A stretch of DNA of 64,000 bases, taken from positions 62,001 through 126,000 of the forward strand of contig JAMPHD010000005.1 in the NCBI GenBank assembly GCA_023663635.1, given 5' to 3'. Of this stretch, positions 44,640-52,942 are shown piece by piece. Source of the stretch: Acetatifactor muris. GTDB lineage: Bacteria; Bacillota; Clostridia; Lachnospirales; Lachnospiraceae. Both the position numbers and the translations under genes were made by a program. The notes below the pieces were generated by a model. The model searched no databases, was not told where the DNA came from, and saw only the letters and a program-made list of their open reading frames with translations. The first letter of the stretch is position 1. Each line of letters starts with the position of its first letter.

Positions 44640-45662
44640 TTATTTTCCTGCCGCTTCCTTCGCAAAGTCCGTGTTGACCAGATCGGTATAAGGGACCTTC
44701 GCGTCCAAGACCTTGAATTCGATCAGGATATTCTGCAACAGATCAAAGCTCTCTTCCTCAAAGATCAGATCCTTCTTCCAGGTGTCCTGCTCGTGATATC
44801 TCTCCACGATCCTGGTGAGAGTCTCCATGTCCGTCTCCGCGAACTGAGGCGCGATCACCTTGGCGATCTCCTCCGGCGTGTGCTCATTGACATAGTCCAT
44901 TCCCTTCTGAAGCGCCTCGGTAAATGCCCTGACCGTGTCCGGATGCTCTTCTATATAGCTCTTCTTGGCGGAGAAAGAAGTGTAGGGCACATAGCCCGAT
45001 GCCTCTCCCAGAGACGCCACCACATAGCCGTCCCCCTTTTGTTCAAGTAAAGTCCCGTGGGGCTCGAACTCCACCGTAAAATCTCCCTGCCCGCCGGAGA
45101 AGGCTGCCGCCGTCGAGCCGAAGTCAATGCTCTGATCTATCTCCAGATCCGTGGCGGGGTCGATATTGTTTTTCAGAAGGATAAACTCAAACACCATCTC
45201 CGGCATACCGCCGGCTCTTCCGCCCAACACCTTATGCCCCTTTAACATCTCCCAGTCAAAGTCCTCGATGGGTTCCCTGGACACCAGAAAATTGCCCGCC
45301 CGTTGGGTCAGTTGGGCAAAATTCACCACATAGTCCTCCGTTCCGCCCGCATAGGTGTATACGCTGCTCTCGCATCCCATGAAACCGATGTCGGCGGCAT
45401 CCGTCAGCACGGCGGTCATGGTCTTGTCTGCTCCGAATCCCGTCACCAGCTCCAGATCGATCCCGTTCTCCTCAAAATAGCCTTCCTCAATGGCCACATA
45501 CATGGGCGCGTAAAAGATAGAGTGCGCCACCTCGTTGAGCACCACTTTAGTCTTCCCCCCGGTCTCCTGCTTTTTGGCGCCACAGCCCGCAAGCGATGTC
45601 ACCGCTATGAGTATGGCGAGGCAGATCAGGGGCAGTCTCCTGCACTTTTTCATAACATACAT
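44640..45662 (-). CDS. ABC transporter substrate-binding lipoprotein (NMT1/SsuA-like)
   Basis: A 340-residue lipoprotein: a signal peptide with lipobox SLAGC, then the periplasmic-binding fold of the NMT1/THI5/SsuA group (SIFYAPMYVAIEEGYFEENGIDLEL, ADIGFMGCESSVYTYAGG, GGRAGGMPEMVFEFIL). The ligand class is thiamine precursor, sulfonate or a similar small molecule; the sequence does not decide. No permease or ATPase gene is adjacent, which is unusual. Starts at 45662 or 45653 both fit the GGAGGA site. Confidence 0.85.
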   Translation of the reverse strand: MYVMKKCRRLPLICLAILIAVTSLAGCGAKKQETGGKTKVVLNEVAHSIFYAPMYVAIEEGYFEENGIDLELVTGFGADKTMTAVLTDAADIGFMGCESSVYTYAGGTEDYVVNFAQLTQRAGNFLVSREPIEDFDWEMLKGHKVLGGRAGGMPEMVFEFILLKNNIDPATDLEIDQSIDFGSTAAAFSGGQGDFTVEFEPHGTLLEQKGDGYVVASLGEASGYVPYTSFSAKKSYIEEHPDTVRAFTEALQKGMDYVNEHTPEEIAKVIAPQFAETDMETLTRIVERYHEQDTWKKDLIFEEESFDLLQNILIEFKVLDAKVPYTDLVNTDFAKEAAGK

Positions 45663-45705
45663 TCCTCCATATGACTTTGTCTCTATGGATTATGTTATGT
45701 CTGCG

Positions 45706-45738
45706 CAAAAATAAGGTGCCTGTACCATGACAGACACC
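45706..45738 (-). terminator. Terminator of the HIT-family gene
   Basis: GGTGTCTGT pairs with ACAGGCACC (45715-45723), followed by TTATTTTT on the minus strand. Confidence 0.85.
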
Positions 45739-45751
45739 CCGCTTGTTCTTC

Positions 45752-46171
45752 CTAGAGATTGGCCTTGATCTTCTCTATCATCTCCGCGTATTCCGCATCG
45801 CTCAAATAAGTCTTGCCCGGATTCATCTGAAACGTGCCGCCCCACTCGTCTTGGTCTTTATACTTGGGGCAGAGATGCATGTGCAGATGGCAGCCCGTGT
45901 CGCCGTACGCGCCGTAGTTGAGCTTGTCGGGCCGGAACGCCGCGTGGATGGCCTTGGCGGCGCGGTTCACATCCGCAAAGAAACGGTTGCGCTCCTCCTC
46001 GCTGATATCCACGATCTCGCTCACATGATCCTTGTAGGCCACGATACATCTGCCCGGTTTCGACTGCTCCTTGAACAGGATCAAAGTGGACACATCCAGT
46101 TCACAGATAAAGATCCCGAACTTCTCCAGAAGTTCCCCTCTCATACAGTATCCGCAATTTGCGTCTTTCAT
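45752..46171 (-). CDS. HIT-family nucleotide hydrolase
   Basis: A 139-residue HIT protein from the ATG at 46171, which has AGGAGGGAG directly upstream. The histidine triad is CHLHMHLCP. An N-terminal CGYC pair suggests a zinc-bound variant. HIT enzymes hydrolyse or transfer nucleoside phosphoramidates and dinucleotides; the exact substrate is unknown. It has its own terminator. Confidence 0.9.
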   Translation of the reverse strand: MKDANCGYCMRGELLEKFGIFICELDVSTLILFKEQSKPGRCIVAYKDHVSEIVDISEEERNRFFADVNRAAKAIHAAFRPDKLNYGAYGDTGCHLHMHLCPKYKDQDEWGGTFQMNPGKTYLSDAEYAEMIEKIKANL

Positions 46172-46240
46172 TGTACTCCCTCCTATACGTCTTTTTATTA
46201 ACAACAGGCCGCGGAACGTGCTGTCCGTTGTTTATCTCCG

Positions 46241-46951
46241 TCAGACATTCACGAGCCGTCCGATGCTCTCCGGATCGGCGTTGAGGACCAGTTCCTCCGG
46301 GAAATCCGCCTCCCGCAAGATCTCCAGCGCCTCCTCAAAATGCCCGATGCCGTAACAGACATGGCTGTCCGTCCCCATGATGACGGGCGCGTCATACATC
46401 TTACAGTACCGCAGCAGCGTGAAAACATTCTTCCTGCCGTTCTGCCGCACACTCCCCGGTCTCAGTGATGAATTGTTCAGCTCCAACGCCACATTCCCGG
46501 CCTTGGCGGCCTTCACAAGCTCCTCATAGTCGAGCGGATATCGGGAGTCGTCCGGGTGCCCCAAAATCTTCACATGAGGATTGCGCATGGCCTGAATGGA
46601 GGCCCGGGTGTTCTCCTCCCTGCTGCCGGGTTTTACACAGGCCACATGCATGGAGGCGATCACATAATCCATCTTCGCCAACAGGCGCTCCTCCAGATCC
46701 AATTCGCCGTCGTAATTCATGATATTGGCCTCCGCTCCGCAGAACAGGCGCAAATCGCCGTACTGCCTCGGCAGACATTTGTAGTTGGAAAAGAACATGG
46801 TGGTGGGACCTCCCGTGATGGCGGGGCCGTGTTCGCTCAATCCCAGAAAGGACAGTCCCATCTCGCGGGCGGCATCAATATTTTCTTTCAATGTGCTGTA
46901 CCCGTGCCCGCAGGCGAGGGTGTGGGTGTGCAGATCCATGTATATCTTCAT
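46241..46951 (-). CDS. PHP-domain phosphatase (YcdX type)
   Basis: A 236-residue PHP-superfamily hydrolase with a trinuclear metal site. Ligand motifs are DLHTHTLACGHG, LSEHGPAI, FCGAEANI, IASMHVACV, ILGHPDDSR and GTDSHVCYG. Related enzymes are phosphatases with broad substrates. It overlaps DUF1836 upstream by 4 bases, so the two are coupled. Confidence 0.9.
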   Translation of the reverse strand: MKIYMDLHTHTLACGHGYSTLKENIDAAREMGLSFLGLSEHGPAITGGPTTMFFSNYKCLPRQYGDLRLFCGAEANIMNYDGELDLEERLLAKMDYVIASMHVACVKPGSREENTRASIQAMRNPHVKILGHPDDSRYPLDYEELVKAAKAGNVALELNNSSLRPGSVRQNGRKNVFTLLRYCKMYDAPVIMGTDSHVCYGIGHFEEALEILREADFPEELVLNADPESIGRLVNV

Positions 46952-47553
46952 GCCTTAGGCATCTCCTCACCCAAGCCGTCTATCATCTTCTCGATGATCT
47001 GTTTCTTTACATAGACATCATAACTCAACAGGCAGATAAAGGAAAATTTGCGCAGAAACTCCCGGTTCTCCTCCGGAATGTCCGCAAATGTCTCCCCCGC
47101 CATCTTAAACTTCTCCGTGACGTCTTTCTTCAGGAACTCTATCTGGTCCTTCTCCATACTGAATACCTCTTCATAGATGGTCTCCAGATTGAAGTCCTGC
47201 CCGTTTTGGAAATATCGCTCCGTGATGGGCCGCAGCAGCGTCTGAATATCGCTGATGGACATGATCCCCTTGTAATAATAGATAAAGATCAAAAGAAGGA
47301 CATGTTCCTTGGAATATTTCTTTTTGACGGGCGGCGGCAGCAGATCATTCTTGGCGTAATTGTTGATCATGGTCTTCGTGAGAATCTTGTCGTCCCCCGG
47401 ATTGCGCACTCCGGACCGCAGTCTGCTGTCCATGAAAGTGGTCACCTGATCCATGTAGAGATCTATGTTCGGTATATCCGCGGGTTTGATATACTCCATG
47501 CGGTCCAATCCGTCCAATATGCTGTTCAACAGGTCTTCCGTGTTAATGGTCAA
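46948..47553 (-). CDS. DUF1836 regulator
   Basis: About 201 residues. A TTG start at 47553 has GGAGGAG eight bases upstream; a GTG at 47571 lacks a good site. The DUF1836 domain (IPNIDLYMDQVTTFMDSRLRSG, ILTKTMINNYAKNDLLPPPVKKKYSKEHVLLL) resembles a MerR-type winged helix. A C-terminal helical region ends in KQIIEKMIDGLGEEMPKA. Probably DNA-binding, with an unknown signal, co-expressed with the PHP phosphatase. Confidence 0.82.
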   Translation of the reverse strand: MTINTEDLLNSILDGLDRMEYIKPADIPNIDLYMDQVTTFMDSRLRSGVRNPGDDKILTKTMINNYAKNDLLPPPVKKKYSKEHVLLLIFIYYYKGIMSISDIQTLLRPITERYFQNGQDFNLETIYEEVFSMEKDQIEFLKKDVTEKFKMAGETFADIPEENREFLRKFSFICLLSYDVYVKKQIIEKMIDGLGEEMPKA

Positions 47554-47603
47554 TTTTAAACTCTCCTCCACTTCTGTTCCTCTGTCTCCGTTTCGTACCG
47601 CGC

Positions 47604-49202
47604 TTACTTCCGGGCATATACCTCACATATGACATTCCCATAGGAGTCAAATGAATCCGTCAGCTCATAATTTTCTCTTATCCACTGCCAGTCCTCATTG
47701 GTATACATATAGGCATAAGTGGTGTTCACGATCACATAGTCCGCGTCCCGCCACTCCTCCGCAAGCGAAAGGATCTGTTGGTCTCTCCGTGAAAGGACAT
47801 TCCAATTTCCCTCAAGTCCCCATCGGGTAGGCGTATTCAGGGCTCCCACCGAAACCGGTTGCTCCCCCGTCCGCTTTAACACGGATTCATACGCCTGTCT
47901 CACGGACAGATCCCAATAATCCAATTCGTAGCGCTCCAACACATCTCCTCCGGCCAACAAATTGTAAAAACTGTGTTCCTGCGGGTAATTCAGGGCGATG
48001 CCCGCCGCCAGCGCGACCAAATACAGGACAGCCGGCGCCTTGGCCCAAATCTCCCTGCCGTGTCTCTTCGCGAGCTCCCATATTTTAAAAGCCCCATATC
48101 CCGCAGCGACGATCATGGACGGATATACAAAATAAAAATGTCTCCAGCCGTTGTAGAGCGGCGTCGCCGCCAGGACGGCATAGGCAAGCGGCACTGCCCC
48201 GATCAGGATCATCATCAGCACATAGCCTGTATCTTCCCAACATTTTCCCTTCTTTTTCACCAAATCCGCCACGGCCGTAACGCCGCCCGACAAAGTCAGG
48301 AGCAAAATACCCACCGGTACGGTCAGGCCTATCATGGTGAGAAGATATTTCTTGGGCATTCCCGTGTAATCTCTGTGGATCATTTTACCGTTGAAGAGCA
48401 CATAGTCGTGCCACAGGTCATAATCCACCGCGTTAAAGAAAAAGTATTTAAAATACCCGACCATATCCGGCCAACAGGCAGGAGTCAACAGGATAAACGC
48501 AGCCACCCATATCAGAACGCAGCCCACGGTCTTAGCCAGGAGCTTTCTGTCAAACTGTTTCGTGACAATAAAGTAAACCAGGATATACAGCCCCAACGCC
48601 CCGAATATCCATATTCCCACTATCTTCAGATTGGCGGCGAGCGCGCCCACCACGGCGAAGACGCTCAAATTCCCGACCGACGGTTTCTTCATCATCCTTC
48701 TGCCCCAATAAAACAGGGTAAAGACCAGAGATAAGAGTATCATGTCCTTGTCGTTATAATGACTCTCCGCGAACATGCGGGGCGTTAGAAAGAACAACAG
48801 GACGATAAAGGCGGAAAGTTTTTCGCCGTGAAACAGATCCCTGCAGAGCAAAAACAGCGAACACATTCCCCAAAACACCAACAGGAATGTGTATGTATGC
48901 CAGAAAAGGTTTCCCGCGTACCCGGAAATTTGGCTGATATACCACACGGGAAAAGCGAGGTAATAAGTCGCCATACCGTGATCCCTGTCCTCATGGACGG
49001 AAATCTTCTGCACCCCGTACTCCTCAATCTCCCGACACAGTGAGGGAGTCTCCCCCGGCAGATGCAGCAGATACTCTTCCATATTGGCATACAGGATCTT
49101 CTGCTCACTGATCTGATCCAAATGGGCTCCATAAGGCCATAATGTGAGCAATCCCACCAAAAACAGTACCGCTAAAAATATGATCCCCGCCTTTTGTTTC
49201 AT
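47604..49202 (-). CDS. Multi-pass membrane protein, glycosyltransferase family 39-like
   Basis: 532 residues from the ATG at 49202 with GGAG upstream. There are about ten membrane segments (for example GIIFLAVLFLVGLLTLWPYG, ILVYFIVTKQFDRKLLAKTVGC). The layout is of a PMT/ArnT-type GT-C transferase: early ESHYNDKDMILLSLVF corresponds to the acidic loop, and a soluble C-terminal domain follows (VSVGALNTPTRWGLEGNWNVLSRRDQQ). GT-C enzymes use polyprenyl-phosphate sugars outside the membrane. The acceptor is unknown. Confidence 0.72.
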   Translation of the reverse strand: MKQKAGIIFLAVLFLVGLLTLWPYGAHLDQISEQKILYANMEEYLLHLPGETPSLCREIEEYGVQKISVHEDRDHGMATYYLAFPVWYISQISGYAGNLFWHTYTFLLVFWGMCSLFLLCRDLFHGEKLSAFIVLLFFLTPRMFAESHYNDKDMILLSLVFTLFYWGRRMMKKPSVGNLSVFAVVGALAANLKIVGIWIFGALGLYILVYFIVTKQFDRKLLAKTVGCVLIWVAAFILLTPACWPDMVGYFKYFFFNAVDYDLWHDYVLFNGKMIHRDYTGMPKKYLLTMIGLTVPVGILLLTLSGGVTAVADLVKKKGKCWEDTGYVLMMILIGAVPLAYAVLAATPLYNGWRHFYFVYPSMIVAAGYGAFKIWELAKRHGREIWAKAPAVLYLVALAAGIALNYPQEHSFYNLLAGGDVLERYELDYWDLSVRQAYESVLKRTGEQPVSVGALNTPTRWGLEGNWNVLSRRDQQILSLAEEWRDADYVIVNTTYAYMYTNEDWQWIRENYELTDSFDSYGNVICEVYARK

Positions 49203-49370
49203 CGCGTCTTCCAACTCCTTATACTCTTCAAAATACAGTATATAGTATTCAAAACTACATATCAAGTGTTTTTTGTGTTTGCTATTTACTTTAGGAATTT
49301 AGTGTGATAAAATGTCCATGTAAATTTGCGGTCAGATTCCAACCGGCCGACCGCTTTGTAAACCGGAAAA

Positions 49371-49393
49371 AAAGCGGGAACATGTCCCGCTTT
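49371..49393 (-). terminator. Hairpin with minus-strand T-run, upstream of yerC
   Basis: AAAGCGGGA (49371-49379), ACATG loop and TCCCGCTTT (49385-49393). The minus strand continues TTTTTTTCC, a good terminator for transcripts coming leftward from the bactofilin operon; on the plus strand it lies in the yerC leader. Confidence 0.65.
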
Positions 49394-49414
49394 GTCATTC
49401 AGAAAGGTAAGATT

Positions 49415-49702
49415 ATGAACAAAAAGATCAAAACCGAAACCGTTGACTCCCTGTTTGACGCCATTTTGAGCCTTGAGACCCGAGAGGAGTGCTACCGTTT
49501 CTTTGAAGATTTATGTACGGTCAACGAACTGCTCTCGCTCTCCCAACGCTTTAAGGTCGCCGCTATGCTGAGAGACCACAAGACCTATCTGGAGATTGCC
49601 GAGAAGACAGGGGTTTCCACCGCCACCATCAGCCGTGTCAACCGCTCTCTCAATGACGAGAACGGCGGCTATGAATTGGTGTTCAACAGGCTGAAAAACT
49701 GA
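49415..49702 (+). CDS. yerC: TrpR-like protein YerC/YecD
   Basis: A 95-residue plus-strand protein starting at 49415 after AGAAAGG. The TrpR-like fold has SLETREECYRFFEDLCTVNEL, then the HTH YLEIAEKTGVSTATISRVNRSLN. Members are found throughout Firmicutes; targets are not known in most. It converges with the bactofilin gene, with only 12 bases between the stops. Confidence 0.92.
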   Translation: MNKKIKTETVDSLFDAILSLETREECYRFFEDLCTVNELLSLSQRFKVAAMLRDHKTYLEIAEKTGVSTATISRVNRSLNDENGGYELVFNRLKN

Positions 49703-49714
49703 TTGGCCTGTCAC

Positions 49715-50248
49715 TTAAACATTCTGCGCGCCGCCCGTCCCGCTCTCCGTCTGCGCGGTATTCTCCTGCTCCGCTCCCGACTCCTGCCGCTCGCGGTTCT
49801 CCGCCTCCTGCACTTCCCTCAAAGCCTCTGCCAACGCGGCTTTTGCGGACTTTTTGCTCTCCTTGACCGCCTTGGCGTTTCTGGCTTTCGCCTTCCTGTC
49901 AGGCACAGTCTGGTTCATATTGCATTTTCCCTGAAAGACCGCGTTTTCATCGATGACGATGACGGAAGTGGTGATATCTCCCAACAGCTTGGCGGTGCCT
50001 GTGAGTTCCGCGCGCTTTGTCGCCTCCACATTTCCTACGATCTCTCCGCCCATGATCATGGTGTCCGCGGTCACGTCACCCGTGATCACCCCTGTCGATC
50101 CCACGATCAGAGTGCCCGCCACAAACACATTGCCATTCACTTTGCCGTCGATCCTGACGGAACCCGGAGCGGAAAAGTCTCCGTCCAACTCCACGCCGTC
50201 ACCGATCATGGTTGTGATCCGAATCTCCGTATCTTTTCTGCTCAACAT
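49715..50248 (-). CDS. Bactofilin-family cytoskeletal protein
   Basis: A 177-residue protein. The core (about 10-110) is a right-handed beta-helix with regular spacing (TMIGDGVELDGDFSAPGSVRIDGKVNGNVFVAGTL, GVITGDVTADTMIMGGEIVG). The tail is basic and then Glu-rich. Bactofilins polymerise without nucleotide and place cell-wall enzymes. The LytM-like gene is directly upstream (12 bases), a typical pairing. Confidence 0.93.
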   Translation of the reverse strand: MLSRKDTEIRITTMIGDGVELDGDFSAPGSVRIDGKVNGNVFVAGTLIVGSTGVITGDVTADTMIMGGEIVGNVEATKRAELTGTAKLLGDITTSVIVIDENAVFQGKCNMNQTVPDRKAKARNAKAVKESKKSAKAALAEALREVQEAENRERQESGAEQENTAQTESGTGGAQNV

Positions 50249-50260
50249 ACATTCCTCCTT

Positions 50261-50995
50261 TTAACCGCTGATATCCAACATTTCCGTGGGACTGATATAT
50301 TCCCCGTCCTTCATCATATGATAACCAAGCTTTCCGTGATCCTTTTCTATCACAAAGAGCGTTGTTCCTCCCACCACGGACTCTCCGAGTTTGACCTGCG
50401 GTTCCCCGCCGTTTCTGTAGATCGTCACATAGCCGTTGCCGTGATCGATCCATACATTGTGACCATACTCCACGTCGTCATTGACAGCCGTGACCGTCCC
50501 GTTGGCGGCGGCCACCACAGTGACTCCCACGGAGGCGGTGAACACACATATGGGTTGTCCCTCATCCGACTCCTCCATGGCCGCGGACCCGTTCAGCGGC
50601 AGCCTCACGGGCATGCTCTGCTGCTCCAACTTCTCCATCAGCTCACTCTCGCTCTGCGTCTTCAAACTGACCGTCTCGCTCAATATCTGCACAGTCTCAT
50701 TCAGACCGTCGATCTCCGTGCCCAGACTGAGATTCTCGGTCGTCAAAAGGGCATTGGCCTCTTCCAATTCCCTGATCTTCTCCTGTTGTACATCGCTCCT
50801 GTCCATCACCGCCTGCCAAATTCTCTCCTCATAGGCAATATAACCCAACAGGGCACCAATGATGATACAGAGTGCCACAACAATCACCCACAGACCTCCG
50901 GAGCCAATATGGAACTGCCTTATGCCGGCATCAGTTGCGTTGGACGTGACAAGCACAACATGCTTTATCTTGCGCTTATGTTTGTCACGCAGCAT
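50261..50995 (-). CDS. LytM/M23-like protein, probably catalytically inactive
   Basis: 244 residues: short cytoplasmic end, membrane helix (GGLWVIVVALCIIIGALLGYIAY), coiled coil (about 66-125, ALLTTENLSLGTEIDGLNETVQ), then a LytM fold (VTVVAAANGTVTAVNDDVEYGHNVWIDHGNGYVTIYRN). The first zinc-site HxxxD and the final HxH of active M23 peptidases are not present, so it should not cut peptidoglycan. Comparable degenerate LytM proteins activate amidases. GGAGGTGA precedes the ATG. Confidence 0.8.
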   Translation of the reverse strand: MLRDKHKRKIKHVVLVTSNATDAGIRQFHIGSGGLWVIVVALCIIIGALLGYIAYEERIWQAVMDRSDVQQEKIRELEEANALLTTENLSLGTEIDGLNETVQILSETVSLKTQSESELMEKLEQQSMPVRLPLNGSAAMEESDEGQPICVFTASVGVTVVAAANGTVTAVNDDVEYGHNVWIDHGNGYVTIYRNGGEPQVKLGESVVGGTTLFVIEKDHGKLGYHMMKDGEYISPTEMLDISG

Positions 50996-51022
50996 AAAAT
51001 GTCACCTCCGCTAAACCTCATC

Positions 51023-51051
51023 ATTGTACCACAGACCACTTTTTTCATCAA
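51023..51051 (-). promoter_or_regulatory. Promoter of the LytM-bactofilin operon
   Basis: TTGATG (51046-51051), 17 bases, TACAAT (51023-51028) on the minus strand, about 27 bases before the LytM ATG. Confidence 0.72.
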
Positions 51052-51152
51052 CATTTTCTTAATATTTTTGTAATAATTACCCAATTATTTCTTCATTTTT
51101 ATGTATAAAATGTGGTTTTGGCCGTTCGGTTTTTGTGGAATATGTACATATT

Positions 51153-51941
51153 TCAGTCATTTTGAGTCGCATCGCAAAAGGCCCGCACATCTTCCCAACG
51201 CATTCCGCCCCCGAAGAGATCCAAGGCGCTTCCGATGGTCACATGCAGCCGTCCCCGACCCAATTCTCTCAGAAGTCTCAGATCTTCCATATTGTGTACG
51301 CCCCCCGCATAGGTGACGGGGATACCGTCCCATTCCCCCAACATTTCGACGAGCTCCCGCTCTATCCCCTCACATTTCCCCTCCACGTCCACCGCGTGGA
51401 TCAAAAATTCATCACAGTACGCCGAGAGCCCGTCCAGAAGAGACATATTCACCTTCTCCTCTGTCATTTTCTGCCAGCGGTCCGTCACGATCACATACGC
51501 GTCCTTCGCCCGTCTGCAGCTCAAGTCCAACACCAGATGCTCCCTCCCGACAGCCCGGGTCATCTCGCGCAATCTCTCATACCGGATGCGGCCGTCACTG
51601 AAAACATAGGAGGTCACGATCACATGGCTCGCCCCTGCCTCCAGATAGGCTCCGGCGGTGGCGGGCGTGATCCCTCCGCCGACCTGAAGGCCTCCGGGGT
51701 AGGCGGCCAGAGCCTCCAACGCCTGCCCGCGGGTGGCGGCATAATATTCGCTTTCCTTACTGTTCAGAAGAATGATATGTCCGCCCTTCAGGCCGGCTCT
51801 CCTGTAGAGATCGGCAAAATACGCCGCGTCCTGACAGGCCACAAAGTTCTCTCCGGCCACATCTCCGGCATCCCGCAGACTGCCTCCCACGATCTGTTTT
51901 ACTTTTCCGTTGTGAATGTCAATACAAGGTCGAAATTCCAT
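51153..51941 (-). CDS. hisA: HisA-type isomerase of the eukaryotic-like branch
   Basis: A 262-residue TIM-barrel enzyme opening with FRPCIDIHNGKVKQIVGGSL, the signature of fungal/plant HIS6-like ProFAR isomerase, rather than the shorter usual bacterial HisA. The catalytic aspartates fit (CIDIH, and HAVDVEGKCEG), and GLQVGGGITPATAGAYLEAGASHVI and VTYAGGVHNMEDL bind phosphate. It would isomerise ProFAR in histidine synthesis. No other his gene is near. I trust the fold and branch more than the exact role. Confidence 0.82.
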   Translation of the reverse strand: MEFRPCIDIHNGKVKQIVGGSLRDAGDVAGENFVACQDAAYFADLYRRAGLKGGHIILLNSKESEYYAATRGQALEALAAYPGGLQVGGGITPATAGAYLEAGASHVIVTSYVFSDGRIRYERLREMTRAVGREHLVLDLSCRRAKDAYVIVTDRWQKMTEEKVNMSLLDGLSAYCDEFLIHAVDVEGKCEGIERELVEMLGEWDGIPVTYAGGVHNMEDLRLLRELGRGRLHVTIGSALDLFGGGMRWEDVRAFCDATQND

Positions 51942-52238
51942 CTTGATGTTTCCTCTGTCGCTTATTGTGATCTGATCCTTTTGACTCTATATTTTGTTTC
52001 AAAATTAAATTCAACATTCCGGTCCGGTTATCTCATTGTAATACTTTCGGGGACAAAACACAATTCCCATATACCGGAATTTCTGCATAATATAGCGAAT
52101 TTCATTGGTTTTATGCTCGTACAGACACCGGCCCAAAGTCAACTATATTGACTTGACTCATTGCCCGCGGGAATAAAAATCCCGCGCGCGTGCATACTAA
52201 GCGTGAGCCCCGCGATTTTGAGATTTCAGGAGGCGAGA

Positions 52239-52811
52239 ATGGAGGATATTATGAAGAAAAAAATTTTAGCTCTGGGACTTATGCTTGCCTTCCTCTGTAC
52301 GGCAGTGGCATGTTCCAATGACAACAAGGGCAACAATTCCGGCAGCATGGCCGGAAATGATGCCGGAAACCAATCTTCCACCCAAAACGGCGGTGGAAAT
52401 AACAGTACCGCAAACAACGGTACGAATAATAATATTGCCGGCAACGATGCCGGAACCACTGGCGGCTCAGGCAGCGAGAGCAGCGCAGGTATCACGGACG
52501 GCGCAGCCGGCGGGAACAATACGGGAACCGCAGGAGACACGACTAACGGCAACAACACTGGCACAAACGGCGCAGCCGGCGGAAACAATTCCAACGGCGG
52601 CAGCATGGACGGTGTGATTACCGGCATGGGCGGCGCGAACGGCACCGACAATGACTCTCTCTTGGATGACGCAGGTAACGCCGTGAGCGATATGATCCAC
52701 GATGCCGTGGACGGAGTGTCCAATCTGATGAACGGCAGCGGAAATACGGGCGGCAGCACCGCAAACGGCAGCACAGGCGCGGGCGGCACTACCGTGGGAT
52801 CCGCGCGGTAA
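52239..52811 (+). CDS. Asn/Gly/Thr-rich lipoprotein
   Basis: A 190-residue plus-strand lipoprotein. The start at 52239 has AGGAGG; the open frame reaches 52161. The signal peptide KKKILALGLMLAFLCTAVACS places the lipidated cysteine in AVAC. Nearly all the mature part is low complexity: Asn, Gly, Thr and Ala runs with a more ordered patch (DDAGNAVSDMIHDAVDGVSNLMNG). Probably a surface spacer-type protein; no domain is recognised. The ordered DVSN-like patch resembles lipoproteins of sporulating Firmicutes only weakly. Confidence 0.75.
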   Translation: MEDIMKKKILALGLMLAFLCTAVACSNDNKGNNSGSMAGNDAGNQSSTQNGGGNNSTANNGTNNNIAGNDAGTTGGSGSESSAGITDGAAGGNNTGTAGDTTNGNNTGTNGAAGGNNSNGGSMDGVITGMGGANGTDNDSLLDDAGNAVSDMIHDAVDGVSNLMNGSGNTGGSTANGSTGAGGTTVGSAR

Positions 52812-52859
52812 ACTCCGATGCCGCAGCAGGTAATAATACCCTGATGCCAAGCCATATGA

Positions 52860-52905
52860 CAAGGAGCTGCGCGCCGTTTACCCGGTGTGGCAGCTCCTTG
52901 TTCTT
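52860..52905 (+). terminator. Shared terminator of the lipoprotein and fbp genes
   Basis: CAAGGAGCTGC (52860-52870) pairs perfectly with GCAGCTCCTTG (52890-52900); TTGTTCTT follows on the plus strand. The genes on both sides converge on it. Confidence 0.8.
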
Positions 52906-52936
52906 AACATAAGGCAATCCGCAGAGCGCGCTGCCC
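52898..52936 (+). repeat. Post-terminator hairpin element, copy 5 (plus orientation)
   Basis: Reads TAACATAAGGCAAT, CCGCAGAGCGCG, CTGCCCTTCTG on the plus strand, after the lipoprotein terminator. It thus keeps the same position relative to the terminator as copies 1-4. Confidence 0.55.
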
Positions 52937-52942
52937 TTCTGT

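Noticed and set aside
46205..46236. Possible sixth copy of the post-terminator element
   Set aside because: Partial match (CAACGGACAG, GTTCCGCGG) but in the opposite orientation to the nearby terminated gene and with weak ends.
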